64,000 nucleotides of DNA, taken from contig NZ_JFHD01000002.1 in assembly GCF_000698575.1 (NCBI RefSeq), positions 248,001 to 312,000 of the forward strand, given 5' to 3'. The notes beneath the pieces were generated by a model. That model was not told the DNA's origin. It saw only the letters and a program-made list of their open reading frames with translations, and did no database searches. This stretch comes from Caballeronia zhejiangensis. Lineage in GTDB: Bacteria; Pseudomonadota; Gammaproteobacteria; Burkholderiales; Burkholderiaceae. Positions 39,323 to 47,708 of this stretch are shown here, piece by piece. The position numbers were made by a program, and so were the translations under genes. Every line of letters begins with the position of its first letter. Position 1 is the stretch's first letter.

Positions 39323-42300
39323 TTGAGATTTCTGTTCGCGCGTTGTTTGCTCCTTTTCAGCCTGATCGCGCCATCGTTCGGCAATGCGGCCGACCCGCAT
39401 GCCTACGCTTCCCAGCCGACTTCTGGACTTCGAAAAAATACAAACGACGCAACGGCCAGCGCCCAACTCGATGAGCCCGAGCGCGGTTACTTGCGCACGC
39501 TGAGTCCGATCGCCGTCGGCTTGATAGAAGCGTCACGCGGTCGTCCGGATCAGCCGCTTCAGCCGCCGGAAGTCGCGCTCGCCAAAATCGAACAGTCCCT
39601 CGGCGTCACGTTCGAGCCGAAGCGATTCAACGACTGGCCCACGGCCGCATCGGCGTTTCAACGCGGCGAAATCGAAATGATCGTCGCACCGAGCCCGCCC
39701 GGAACCTTGAACTACGCGATGCATTCCGATTTGCAGCCGCTCGACCTGTTGATCAAGCGGGCGTTCAGGCAAGCCGAGACGCAAGCCGTCGCCAGGCAGG
39801 CGGCATCCGCGACCACGCATATCTCCGCGTTGCGCTTGCTGCCTGCGCTCATCGGCATCGCAGCCGTCTTGTTCGTGACGCTGCGCGCTTTCGTCCGATT
39901 GCAGCAGGAAATGGGACGGCGCATGGAGACCGAGCAGCGTCTGGCTACGCAACTCAGTTTCCAGCAGACCATGATGGAGGTGGTGCCGTATCCCCTCGTC
40001 GCGAAGGACATGCAGAATCGCTACATCGCGGTGAATCGTGCCTTCGAAGAAGCGCTCGGCGTTCGACGCGGAGACGTTCTCGGACGCACGAGCGTCGAAG
40101 TCACGGCGTGGGGAGACGCGCACAGCCGCGTGCTTCACGAGTTGACCAGCACGACGCTCAAAACGGGTCAACGTCAGGAAGTCGAAGCGGAATTTGCCGA
40201 CAACAGCAATCACTCGCGCTGCGGGCTTTTCTGGACGGGCGCGTTCAATGCGTCGAACGGGGAGCGAGCGGGCGTCGTCGGCACGATGATCGACATCACC
40301 GATATTCGCGACGCCGAAACGCGCGCGCGGCAAACCGAGCGGCGTCTTCACGACGTGACGCGATCGCTGCCGGCGGTCGTGTTCCAGTTGCGCCGCGCGA
40401 GCGACGGCACGTACAGCCTTCCTTATATCGATGGCGATACGCGTCAGTTGCTCGGTCTGGACGTCGCCGCTCTGGCCGACGATCCGATTCACGCGCTGAC
40501 GCACGTCCACGACGAAGACAGCGCCCGGCTTCTCGCGGAAATCGAAACTTCGGCGCGGACACTCGAGCCGCTGCACACCGAGTTTCGTTCGACGGTGGAA
40601 GGCGTGCACCGCTGGATTCGCGCGGATCTCGTCGCGCACCGCGAAGACGACGGCGCCGTGGTCTGGAGCGGCTATTGGGCCGACGCGAGTGTCGAGCACG
40701 CCCGCGCCGACGAACTCGCCCGCGCGCGCGACGCCGCCGAAGCCGCATCGCGCGCGAAGGACGACTTCCTCGCGATGATGAGTCATGAAATCCGTACGCC
40801 GATGAACGGCGTGCTCGGGCTCGTCGAAGTGCTCGAAAATACGCGTCTGAACCCCGACCAGTCGCAAATGCTCGGCATGATTCAGGATTCGGCGAGCGCG
40901 CTCCTGCAGATTCTGGACGATCTCCTCGACTATTCGAAGATCGAGGCCGGCAGGCTGACGATCGAGTCCACGCCGATCGATTTGCGCGAACTCGTCGATA
41001 GTGCGGTGGGCCTGCTCGCCGCAAGAGCGCACGAAAAGGGCCTGCGCGTGCGCGTCGACGTGGCGCCCGAAGTGGCCGCGGCGGTCAGGGGCGACAGCGT
41101 GCGGCTCAGGCAGGTTCTCTTCAATCTTATGAGCAACGCGATCAAGTTCACGATCAAGGGCGATGTCGCGCTGCACGTTCGCGCGGTCGAGCACACCGAG
41201 TCGGCGCAGGTGATCGAACTGTGCGTGAAAGACACGGGCATCGGGATCGCTCCGGACGCGCAGCGAAGCCTCTTCGAGCCGTTCGTGCAAGCTGAAACCT
41301 CCACGACGCGGCGCTTCGGCGGCACCGGGCTCGGCCTGACGATCTGCAATCGTCTCGTCGCGCTGATGGGCGGCGCGATGAGCCTTGAAAGCGCGCTGGG
41401 CGTCGGCACGGCAATGACCGTTCGTCTCACGATGCCCGTCGAGACCTTGCATTATCAGATCGACGGATTGCGCGGCAAGCGAGGCATCGTGGCGATCGAC
41501 GACGATCGCGTCGCGGCGGCCCTCGTGCACTATGGCGAGGCGCTTGGTCTGCAATTGCTGCGCTACACGCCCGACGAACTCGCGCGATCAGAACACGAGT
41601 TGCTCGAAGACATCGAGATCGTCTTTCTGAGCGATACGCACAAGCACGCTTCGCCATCCGCTTCGCGTGTGATCCACGTAACCGAAAAGCCGAAGCCGAC
41701 GGGATACCGCATTCTCGAAGACGACATCCGCGTGAGCGTCAATCCGATTTCATGGCACGGCCTCGGCGCGGCCTGCGTCGCCGCATTGACAGGCATGCCG
41801 CAGGTCGCATCGGGCGTCACGCATTCGCACGAAGCGAAGATGGTGGCGCCCGACCGGGAAGACGCGCTGCGCAGCGGCAGGCTCGTGCTCGTCGCCGAAG
41901 ATCATCCGGTGAATCAGGAGCTGATTCGAAATCAGCTTACCCTGCTGGGTTTCGCGTGCGATGTCGTGCACGACGGCGCCGAGGCATACGCTGCCCTCGC
42001 TGACACCCGATACGGATTCCTGATTACCGATTGCCACATGCCGAACATGACGGGCTACGAACTGGCTCGACGCATCCGTTCGGATGAAGCCGGCGCGTCG
42101 CGTCGCTTGCCGATCCTCGGCGTCACGGCGAGCACGGCGCCCGACGAATTGCGCAAGTGCCGTGAGGCGGGCATGGACCACTGTCTCGTGAAGCCGACCC
42201 GGCTCGCTACGTTGCGGGAGCATCTGAACCGATGGTGGATCACGAATGAACGCACGCCCGAAGCCGAGACACATTCCGCTCAGGGAACCGATGTGCCGGC

Positions 42301-42649
42301 CCGCTACGATGACGAACTCGATCTGAGCGCCATGGCGCAACTATGGGGCAGCGAAGCGACCGTCAAGGCATTGCTGGATGCGTTCGTGTCGTCGTTCCGC
42401 GAGGATCTCGTGGCGCTTCGGCAATTGCTCGATCGCGGCACGGTCGATGATCTGCGGGACTGGCATCATCGCGTCGTCGGGGCGGCGAGCGTGTTGCAGT
42501 ATCGGCCGCTGCTCGGCGCGCTGGAGGAGTTTCGTCGCGATCTGCATGTGAAATCGCGCGACGTGCGCCGTCGCGAGGGACTTGCGTTGATCGCGCGATG
42601 CGAGCAGCTCGTGGACCGTATCCACGCGCAAGGCGCCGCAATTCTCTGA
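39323..42649 (+). CDS. hybrid sensor histidine kinase/response regulator with Hpt domain
   Basis: Encodes about 1108 residues. A signal peptide (1-22, MRFLFARCLLLFSLIAPSFG) is followed by a short periplasmic part (about 50-165) resembling a fragment of a solute-binding (SBP_bac_3) domain, and one membrane helix (about 167-191). Two PAS-like segments follow (about 212-330 and 342-460). HisKA has H488 in MSHEIRTP. HATPase has DTGIGIA (637-643) and GGTGLGL (666-672). Next are a degenerate receiver (about 721-813), an intact receiver with D903 in LITDCHMPNMTG and K957, and an Hpt domain with H1049 in DWHHRVVG. The order resembles BvgS/EvgS kinases with a reduced sensor. Start TTG preferred; a GTG 81 nt upstream is possible. 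It likely phosphorylates one or more of the three upstream regulators. Confidence 0.88.
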   Translation: MRFLFARCLLLFSLIAPSFGNAADPHAYASQPTSGLRKNTNDATASAQLDEPERGYLRTLSPIAVGLIEASRGRPDQPLQPPEVALAKIEQSLGVTFEPKRFNDWPTAASAFQRGEIEMIVAPSPPGTLNYAMHSDLQPLDLLIKRAFRQAETQAVARQAASATTHISALRLLPALIGIAAVLFVTLRAFVRLQQEMGRRMETEQRLATQLSFQQTMMEVVPYPLVAKDMQNRYIAVNRAFEEALGVRRGDVLGRTSVEVTAWGDAHSRVLHELTSTTLKTGQRQEVEAEFADNSNHSRCGLFWTGAFNASNGERAGVVGTMIDITDIRDAETRARQTERRLHDVTRSLPAVVFQLRRASDGTYSLPYIDGDTRQLLGLDVAALADDPIHALTHVHDEDSARLLAEIETSARTLEPLHTEFRSTVEGVHRWIRADLVAHREDDGAVVWSGYWADASVEHARADELARARDAAEAASRAKDDFLAMMSHEIRTPMNGVLGLVEVLENTRLNPDQSQMLGMIQDSASALLQILDDLLDYSKIEAGRLTIESTPIDLRELVDSAVGLLAARAHEKGLRVRVDVAPEVAAAVRGDSVRLRQVLFNLMSNAIKFTIKGDVALHVRAVEHTESAQVIELCVKDTGIGIAPDAQRSLFEPFVQAETSTTRRFGGTGLGLTICNRLVALMGGAMSLESALGVGTAMTVRLTMPVETLHYQIDGLRGKRGIVAIDDDRVAAALVHYGEALGLQLLRYTPDELARSEHELLEDIEIVFLSDTHKHASPSASRVIHVTEKPKPTGYRILEDDIRVSVNPISWHGLGAACVAALTGMPQVASGVTHSHEAKMVAPDREDALRSGRLVLVAEDHPVNQELIRNQLTLLGFACDVVHDGAEAYAALADTRYGFLITDCHMPNMTGYELARRIRSDEAGASRRLPILGVTASTAPDELRKCREAGMDHCLVKPTRLATLREHLNRWWITNERTPEAETHSAQGTDVPARYDDELDLSAMAQLWGSEATVKALLDAFVSSFREDLVALRQLLDRGTVDDLRDWHHRVVGAASVLQYRPLLGALEEFRRDLHVKSRDVRRREGLALIARCEQLVDRIHAQGAAIL

Positions 42650-42661
42650 CCGGGCGCGTTC

Positions 42662-43597
42662 TTATTCCGTAGGTGTGCAGGGACTCGCATCGGCGAGTTC
42701 GCCATCGCGGAAATAGGCGAGCGCGAAATCGACGAACGCGCGTGTCTTGGCCGAAACGTGCCGGCGTCCCGGGTAGACGATGGACACTTCCTTGTCAGCG
42801 TCCTTGAGCGTATGGCCGGGCAGCAGTCGCACGAGCGAACCCACCTCGATATCCTGCGCCACGTAGCTCTCCGGGAGCACCGCGATTCCCATTCCGGAAA
42901 GCGCCGCCTGCCGCAACATGTGCGAACTGTTCACGCTGTATGCCGGATCGAGTTCGACGCTTTCCGTCTCTCCCGACGGTCCGATGAAGGACCACGTCGA
43001 TCCATGGATATCCGAAGACGGCGCGAGAAACTCATGTGACGCCAGCGATGCCGGCCCGACGGGCGCGCGGCGTTGCGCCAGATAAGCCGGTGCGGCGACG
43101 AGCACCGCCGCGACTCTCACCAACGGGCGGTTGATCAGCATGCCGCTGTTCACGAGATGCGGCACGACGATGCCGACGTCGAAGCCCTCCGCGACGAGAT
43201 CGACCGGACGATGCAGCAGCGTCAAGCGCAACTTCACGTTCGGGTATCGCTCGCGGAATCCGCGCAGCATTGGCGTGAGTCCGAGCAATGAGAATGATGC
43301 CGACGCGACGAGCTTGAGCGTGCCCGAAGGATCGACCGAACTGTTCCCCACTGATGCTTCGATCGTCTCGATCTGTTCGATCACTGCACGGCAGCCGTCC
43401 GCATAGGCGCGACCGGCCTCGGTTAGCGACACGCTGCGCGTCGTGCGGTTCAGCAAGCGCGTGTTGAGATGCGCCTCGAGCAACGAGACGTAGCGCGTTA
43501 TCACGGCGTTGGATAGATCGAGCGCGTTGGCGGCACGGCCGAACGATTCGGTTTCCGCCACTTTCAGGAAGACGCGCATCGCCTGGAGTTGATTCAT
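42662..43597 (-). CDS. LysR-family transcriptional regulator
   Basis: Encodes 311 residues. The N-terminal winged HTH is clear (MNQLQAMRVFLKVAETESFG, then RAANALDLSNAVITRYVSLL, and LNRTTRSVSLTEAGRAY). The C-terminal substrate-binding fold includes GTLKLVASASFSLLGLTPML and LSGMGIAVLPESYV. The N-terminal sequence is typical of the large CrgA/AaeR-like branch. It is convergent with the kinase gene (12 nt) and divergent from a porin gene across 440 bp. The target and inducer are unknown; the porin is a possible target by position only. Confidence 0.9.
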   Translation of the reverse strand: MNQLQAMRVFLKVAETESFGRAANALDLSNAVITRYVSLLEAHLNTRLLNRTTRSVSLTEAGRAYADGCRAVIEQIETIEASVGNSSVDPSGTLKLVASASFSLLGLTPMLRGFRERYPNVKLRLTLLHRPVDLVAEGFDVGIVVPHLVNSGMLINRPLVRVAAVLVAAPAYLAQRRAPVGPASLASHEFLAPSSDIHGSTWSFIGPSGETESVELDPAYSVNSSHMLRQAALSGMGIAVLPESYVAQDIEVGSLVRLLPGHTLKDADKEVSIVYPGRRHVSAKTRAFVDFALAYFRDGELADASPCTPTE

Positions 43598-44037
43598 TGA
43601 GCGATCGATGTGAGAAGCGCATTTCGAACGCTTCGAGTATGCCGATAAATGCCGGCGGCTAAAGCGCGGCCTCGCGTGCGCGATGTTAGAGCGCGATGAC
43701 ATGCTGGGGAATCGGAGTGTTCTGATCGGAGACGAATGTCTCAATGCGACCACTGTGGCATGAACGCAACTCGTGTCCATAGGCGCGTTCGCACGGCGCT
43801 AATCGGATGACGCGTAAGTCCATGCGGCCTAAGCGTTAACCCATCCCGAAATTGAACTTTTCGAATTATTCGAAAAGGTTTTTGTGATTCCTTTGGCGGT
43901 TTCTCAAAAATAGCGGGCAATAAACTTTGCCGTGCCGAATATCGGTGCTGAACAAGACGAGCGAAGACGGGAGTCCGAACTCGACAGGCGTTTGGCCTGA
44001 AGCAACCCATCGAGTCTCAAGACTCAAAGGAATACAC
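43598..44037. other. LysR/porin divergent intergenic region
   Basis: 440 bp, A+T-rich around 43850-43930. The main feature is a 21-bp palindrome at 43857-43877 followed by a T-rich stretch. AAAGGAA ahead of 44038 is the porin ribosome-binding site. No gene is visible in the rest. Confidence 0.5.
43857..43877. promoter_or_regulatory. 21-bp near-perfect palindrome upstream of the porin gene
   Basis: CTTTTCGAAT (43857-43866) and ATTCGAAAAG (43868-43877) are perfect 10-bp arms around a single T. GGTTTTTG follows on the plus strand. It may be an operator for the LysR or another regulator, or a hairpin terminator/attenuator in the porin leader. Its place 161 nt upstream of the porin ATG favours a control role. 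Confidence 0.5.
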
Positions 44038-45201
44038 ATGAAAAAGACTCTGATCGTAACGGCCGTCGCCGCTCTGGCCGGTTCGTTCGCAACTGCTGCA
44101 AGCGCGCAAAGCAGCGTCACGCTGTATGGTCTGGTCGATGCGGGCCTGACGTACGTCAACAACGTGCAAGCTCCGTTCGGCGCAGGCTACGAAAAGGCAA
44201 GCGCGTGGGGCGTGACCAGCGGCAATCTGCAGAACAGCCGTTGGGGCTTGCGCGGCGCTGAAGACCTCGGCGGTGGCATGAAAGCCGTCTTCACGTTGGA
44301 AAACGGTTTCAACATCGCGAACGGCACCAGCGATGGTCGCCAGTTCGGCCGTCAGGCTTACGTCGGTCTGTCGATGGCGCAAGCGGGTACTCTGACGCTC
44401 GGTCGTCAGAACGACGCTGTTGCCGACTATCTCGGCCCGTTGAGCGCGACCGGCTCGTGGGGCGGCACGTACTTCGCGCACCCGGGCGATCTGGACAATC
44501 TGGACGGTAACGCTTTCCGCATTAACAACTCCATCAAGTTCGTGAGTGCGAACTATTCCGGCCTGTCGTTCGCTGGCGCATACGGCTTCTCGAACACCGC
44601 GGGCAGCTTCGCCGCAAACCGGGCATACAGCCTCGGTGCGGGCTATGCGAATGGTCCGTTCAAGTTCGGCGCGGCATACACGCAAGCGAACGGTTACAAC
44701 TCGAACAACGTCGGCGCGATCACGGAGGTTCCGGTAACGCTGTTCACTCCGGCCGATCAAGACACAGCACGCGTGCGTACGTTCGGTGCGGGCGGTAGTT
44801 TCACGACCGGTGCTATGACGTTCGGTCTGGTTTGGACGCAGATCCGCCTCGACAACAATAGCAACGCCGCGCTTGATTCTTCGTCGATTACCAATAACTA
44901 CGAAATCAACGGCCGCTACGCACTTAGCCCGGCACTGTCGGTTGGTGCGGCTTACACCTTCACGTACGCCAAGACCGAAGTTCCGCTGGATGAGTCCAGG
45001 CGCGTTCGCCGTCACCAGTTCGGTTTGCAGACGGACTATGCATTGTCCAAGCGCACCGACATCTATGCTGAAGGCGTTGTGCAGATCGCGAGCGGCGGTG
45101 GAGACGGCGTGTACCCGCGCGCTGCTATCAGCGGCGCAGGCGACGCTTCCTCGAGCAGCCGTCAGGTTCTCCTGACGACGGGTATCCGTCACCGCTTCTA
45201 A
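44038..45201 (+). CDS. Gram-negative general porin, Burkholderia type
   Basis: Encodes 387 residues with an N-terminal signal peptide (MKKTLIVTAVAALAGSFATA, cleavage near ASA-Q at 23). The mature N-terminus SSVTLYGLVDAGLTYVNNVQ, repeated amphipathic strands and a C-terminal phenylalanine (TTGIRHRF) needed for outer-membrane insertion are typical of 16-strand trimeric porins. AAAGGAA precedes the ATG. Codon use is smooth and biased, fitting high expression. It diverges from a LysR gene and ends at a strong terminator. Confidence 0.95.
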   Translation: MKKTLIVTAVAALAGSFATAASAQSSVTLYGLVDAGLTYVNNVQAPFGAGYEKASAWGVTSGNLQNSRWGLRGAEDLGGGMKAVFTLENGFNIANGTSDGRQFGRQAYVGLSMAQAGTLTLGRQNDAVADYLGPLSATGSWGGTYFAHPGDLDNLDGNAFRINNSIKFVSANYSGLSFAGAYGFSNTAGSFAANRAYSLGAGYANGPFKFGAAYTQANGYNSNNVGAITEVPVTLFTPADQDTARVRTFGAGGSFTTGAMTFGLVWTQIRLDNNSNAALDSSSITNNYEINGRYALSPALSVGAAYTFTYAKTEVPLDESRRVRRHQFGLQTDYALSKRTDIYAEGVVQIASGGGDGVYPRAAISGAGDASSSSRQVLLTTGIRHRF

Positions 45202-45241
45202 AGCGGTCAGAGCAGTACCAAGCTGTTGTAGCTAGCTAGAG

Positions 45242-45265
45242 AAGGGCGCCGCGAGGCGCCCTTTT
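45242..45265 (+). terminator. rho-independent terminator of the porin gene
   Basis: 9-bp stem AAGGGCGCC (45242-45250) and GGCGCCCTT (45255-45263) with loop GCGA, followed by TTTT (45262-45265). Confidence 0.88.
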
Positions 45266-45378
45266 CGCATGGGCGCGCCCGCTTTCATCGAAGGGAAATG
45301 CGTCACGCATTTGAATTGATCTACCATGGCGATGCGGTCCTCCCAGCAAAACGCGCACTGACCGCGACCAGGAGAGCA

Positions 45379-45828
45379 ATGATGATCTCGACATGCCGAC
45401 CACATGTCCGCTGGATACCCATTCTGCTGCTCGCGACGCTCGCCGCGAGCCCCGCTCACGCCGACTCCGTCGCGCTAAAAGCGAACCTCCAGCCTTCGAG
45501 CGAAGTTCCGCCGCGCGTGAGCAAAGGCCACGGCATCCTCGACGCCACTTTCGACACCGACACTAAAGTGCTGACTTGGACCGCGACTTATGCGGAGCTA
45601 TCGGGTCCGGTGACGATGGCGCATTTCCACGGCCCCGCGCCGGTCGGACAGAACGCGAAGGTGCAAGTGCCCGTCGACAAGAAAGCGCTCGCGAGCCCGA
45701 TGAAAGGACAAGCGACGCTGACGGACCCGCAAGTCACCGATCTCATGGCGGGTCAGTGGTATTTCAATATTCACACGCAGGAGAACCCGACCGGCGAGAT
45801 ACGCGGTCAGGTGGTGCCTGCCGATTGA
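45379..45828 (+). CDS. exported CHRD-domain protein
   Basis: Encodes 149 residues. A signal peptide (to about SPAHA, residue 28) precedes a CHRD domain, named after chordin and found in many bacterial exported proteins of unknown function. LKANLQPSSEVPPRVSKGHG, TWTATYAELSGPVTMAHFHG and WYFNIHTQENPTGEIRGQV are the diagnostic segments, with conserved HFHG and N-H pairs. The ATG at 45379 has GGAG upstream. The esterase gene begins 12 nt after its stop. Confidence 0.85.
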   Translation: MMISTCRPHVRWIPILLLATLAASPAHADSVALKANLQPSSEVPPRVSKGHGILDATFDTDTKVLTWTATYAELSGPVTMAHFHGPAPVGQNAKVQVPVDKKALASPMKGQATLTDPQVTDLMAGQWYFNIHTQENPTGEIRGQVVPAD

Positions 45829-45840
45829 CGCTCGGCGACG

Positions 45841-46785
45841 ATGAGTTGGCAAAGCGCCTTCGCGTGCTGGGTCGTAGCGAAACGCGTGCGTCCGCACAGC
45901 GCGCATCCCACGCTCGACGTCGAACTCGCGCGCGACTACGCGTCGCGCCGGCTCTGGTCGCCGCGCGTGCCGAAAGGATGGCGGCTCGACATCCGCGAGA
46001 CAATCGGCGATGCACCGCTGCGCGGCGAATGGCTCATCCCGCCGACAACGCCGCGCGCAACGATTCTTTATCTGCACGGCGGCGGTTATTACTTTTGCTC
46101 GCCCCGCAGTCATCGAGCGATTACGTTCGGATTGGCGACCCGCGCGAATGCCAGCGTTTTCTCGCTTGATTATCGTCTTGCGCCGGAACATCGCTTTCCA
46201 GCGGCGCTCGACGATAGCGTCGCGGCCTATCGTCGGTTGCTCGAAAACGGGGTGCCGGCGCAATCGATCGTCATCGCGGGCGATTCCGCGGGCGGCGGCC
46301 TCGCGCTCGCGACGCTTCTCTCGCTGCGCGACGCAGGCGATCCGCTTCCGGCCGCAGCCGTGCTGTTTTCACCGTGGACGGATCTGACGTCCAGCGGCGA
46401 GTCGATGCGAACCAACGACGGCCGCGATCCGATGTATCACGCGTCGGCGTTTCCCAAAGTGGCCGAGCAATATCTCGGCGCGGCGGACGCGCGCAATCCT
46501 TACGCGTCGCCCGTTTTCGGGGATTACGAAGGCTTGCCGCCGCTCTTCGTCCAGGCCGGCGATACGGAATTGCTCCTCGACGACGCGACCCGCGTCGCAG
46601 CCAAAGCGCGCGCGGCGGGCGTGCGCGTCGAAATGGAAATCTGGCGCGGCGTGCCGCACATCTTCCAGATCTGGGCGCCGTTCATGCCCGAGGCGCGCGA
46701 AGCGCTCGCGCACGCCGCCGCATTCATCGAATCGACGGCGGCGGCGACGAATGCTCATCGCCCGCCCATGACCTCGATCGTCTGA
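45841..46785 (+). CDS. HSL-type alpha/beta hydrolase (esterase/lipase family IV)
   Basis: Encodes 314 residues. The oxyanion motif HGGGYYF (79-85), nucleophile S149 in AGDSAGGG, a likely catalytic D near 241 in QAGDTELLLDD and H273 in VPHIFQ complete the hormone-sensitive-lipase triad. No signal peptide is evident, so it should act in the cytoplasm on short acyl esters. It lies 12 nt after the CHRD gene. Its 3' end overlaps the 3' end of the convergent EcsC-family gene by 31 bp. Confidence 0.87.
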   Translation: MSWQSAFACWVVAKRVRPHSAHPTLDVELARDYASRRLWSPRVPKGWRLDIRETIGDAPLRGEWLIPPTTPRATILYLHGGGYYFCSPRSHRAITFGLATRANASVFSLDYRLAPEHRFPAALDDSVAAYRRLLENGVPAQSIVIAGDSAGGGLALATLLSLRDAGDPLPAAAVLFSPWTDLTSSGESMRTNDGRDPMYHASAFPKVAEQYLGAADARNPYASPVFGDYEGLPPLFVQAGDTELLLDDATRVAAKARAAGVRVEMEIWRGVPHIFQIWAPFMPEAREALAHAAAFIESTAAATNAHRPPMTSIV

Positions 46786-47603
46786 TACGCGCGCTCGACC
46801 GCCGACGCGCCGTATCGACGCTCGAGTCTGCGCACGGTGAAGTGCCCATGCGCCATCTGCTGGAAATGGTCGATGAACACGGTGTTGACCATCGCGCCGA
46901 GCACCGCGCCGATCGCCGGAATCGACTTCGCCGCGACCTGCTCGCTGACCTGCACCGAAAACCGCGATGCGACCGTCTGCAGGAACTTGAGCAGCGCCGT
47001 CGATCCGTGACTGCTCAGACCCTTGGCGGCGATCTCGTTTGTCGCGCGCGAGACCGACTGCGCAAGCGCGCCGCGCACGATGAAATAGCCGAGATCGGCG
47101 TTGTCGTCGTCGGTTTTGGTGCCGCCCATGCCGAGCACCATCATGCATTGCAATTGCGCCTCGACTCGATGCACGTCCTCGCCTTCGCTGCGCGCGATAT
47201 CGCAGATCGAGCGGAACATCAGCGTCGTCGTAACGGGCAACTCGACAGGCAACGCGAACAGTCCGAATGCGCCGCCCGCCGCGCCGGTCGTCGCGACGGC
47301 GAGTTTGTGCATCAGGTTGTGCGGCTTGTCGGGCGGCGGCGCGAGTAGCGAATCGGAGGGCGCGCTCTTGCCGAGCGTGCGCAGCGCGACCTGAAGGCAT
47401 TTCTTCAGCGCGAGCTGCGTCGCGTCGTCGACTTTTTCCTGCGCGGCGGCCGGCAAGCGGCCCATCAGCTTTTCGATGGGCGCGCCGACGACACTCGCCA
47501 GCTTCATCGTCAGCGACGGGCTTTCCAGCAATTCCTTCGCGCGGGCAAGGGCCGCGAAATCTTCGGTCGTAAGCGGCGAGGTGATGATCGGCGTCGGTTC
47601 CAT
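46755..47603 (-). CDS. EcsC-family protein
   Basis: Encodes 282 residues. The EcsC family is named after a Bacillus protein linked to the Ecs transporter; its biochemical role is not established. The segment LAVATTGAAGGAFGLFALPV followed by ELPVTTTLMFRSICDIARSE is the hallmark, with further conserved AIGAVLGAMVNTVFIDHF. One or two hydrophobic stretches suggest membrane association. The ATG at 47603 is clear. It converges with the esterase gene and diverges from the drug exporter across about 105 bp that hold a palindrome. Confidence 0.8.
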   Translation of the reverse strand: MEPTPIITSPLTTEDFAALARAKELLESPSLTMKLASVVGAPIEKLMGRLPAAAQEKVDDATQLALKKCLQVALRTLGKSAPSDSLLAPPPDKPHNLMHKLAVATTGAAGGAFGLFALPVELPVTTTLMFRSICDIARSEGEDVHRVEAQLQCMMVLGMGGTKTDDDNADLGYFIVRGALAQSVSRATNEIAAKGLSSHGSTALLKFLQTVASRFSVQVSEQVAAKSIPAIGAVLGAMVNTVFIDHFQQMAHGHFTVRRLERRYGASAVERAYQTIEVMGGR

Positions 47604-47679
47604 GCGAGGGTTCTATCCGGGAAAAGGTAAGTTGACACGCAGAATTAGAGTGCGCGCCCGTGCTATGATTCCATTTCCG

Positions 47680-47691
47680 TTGACTAGTCAA
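47680..47691. promoter_or_regulatory. candidate MarR operator, perfect palindrome
   Basis: TTGACTAGTCAA is a perfect 12-bp palindrome, 17 nt upstream of the exporter ATG and just after a TATGAT hexamer (47664-47669). MarR dimers bind such short TTGA...TCAA palindromes, and a marR gene follows the exporter in the same operon, so autorepression is likely. Confidence 0.6.
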
Positions 47692-47708
47692 TCATTGCGC
47701 TTACAAAG

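Noticed and set aside
39533..41554. 673-codon open frame antisense to the hybrid kinase
   Set aside because: Composition is typical of a reverse-strand shadow; the sense strand encodes clear HisKA and HATPase motifs.
47632..47669. TTGACA (47632-47637) and TATGAT (47664-47669) as one promoter of the exporter
   Set aside because: The spacer is 26 nt, far from the usual 16-18, so the two hexamers are unlikely to form one promoter, although TATGAT alone may be used.
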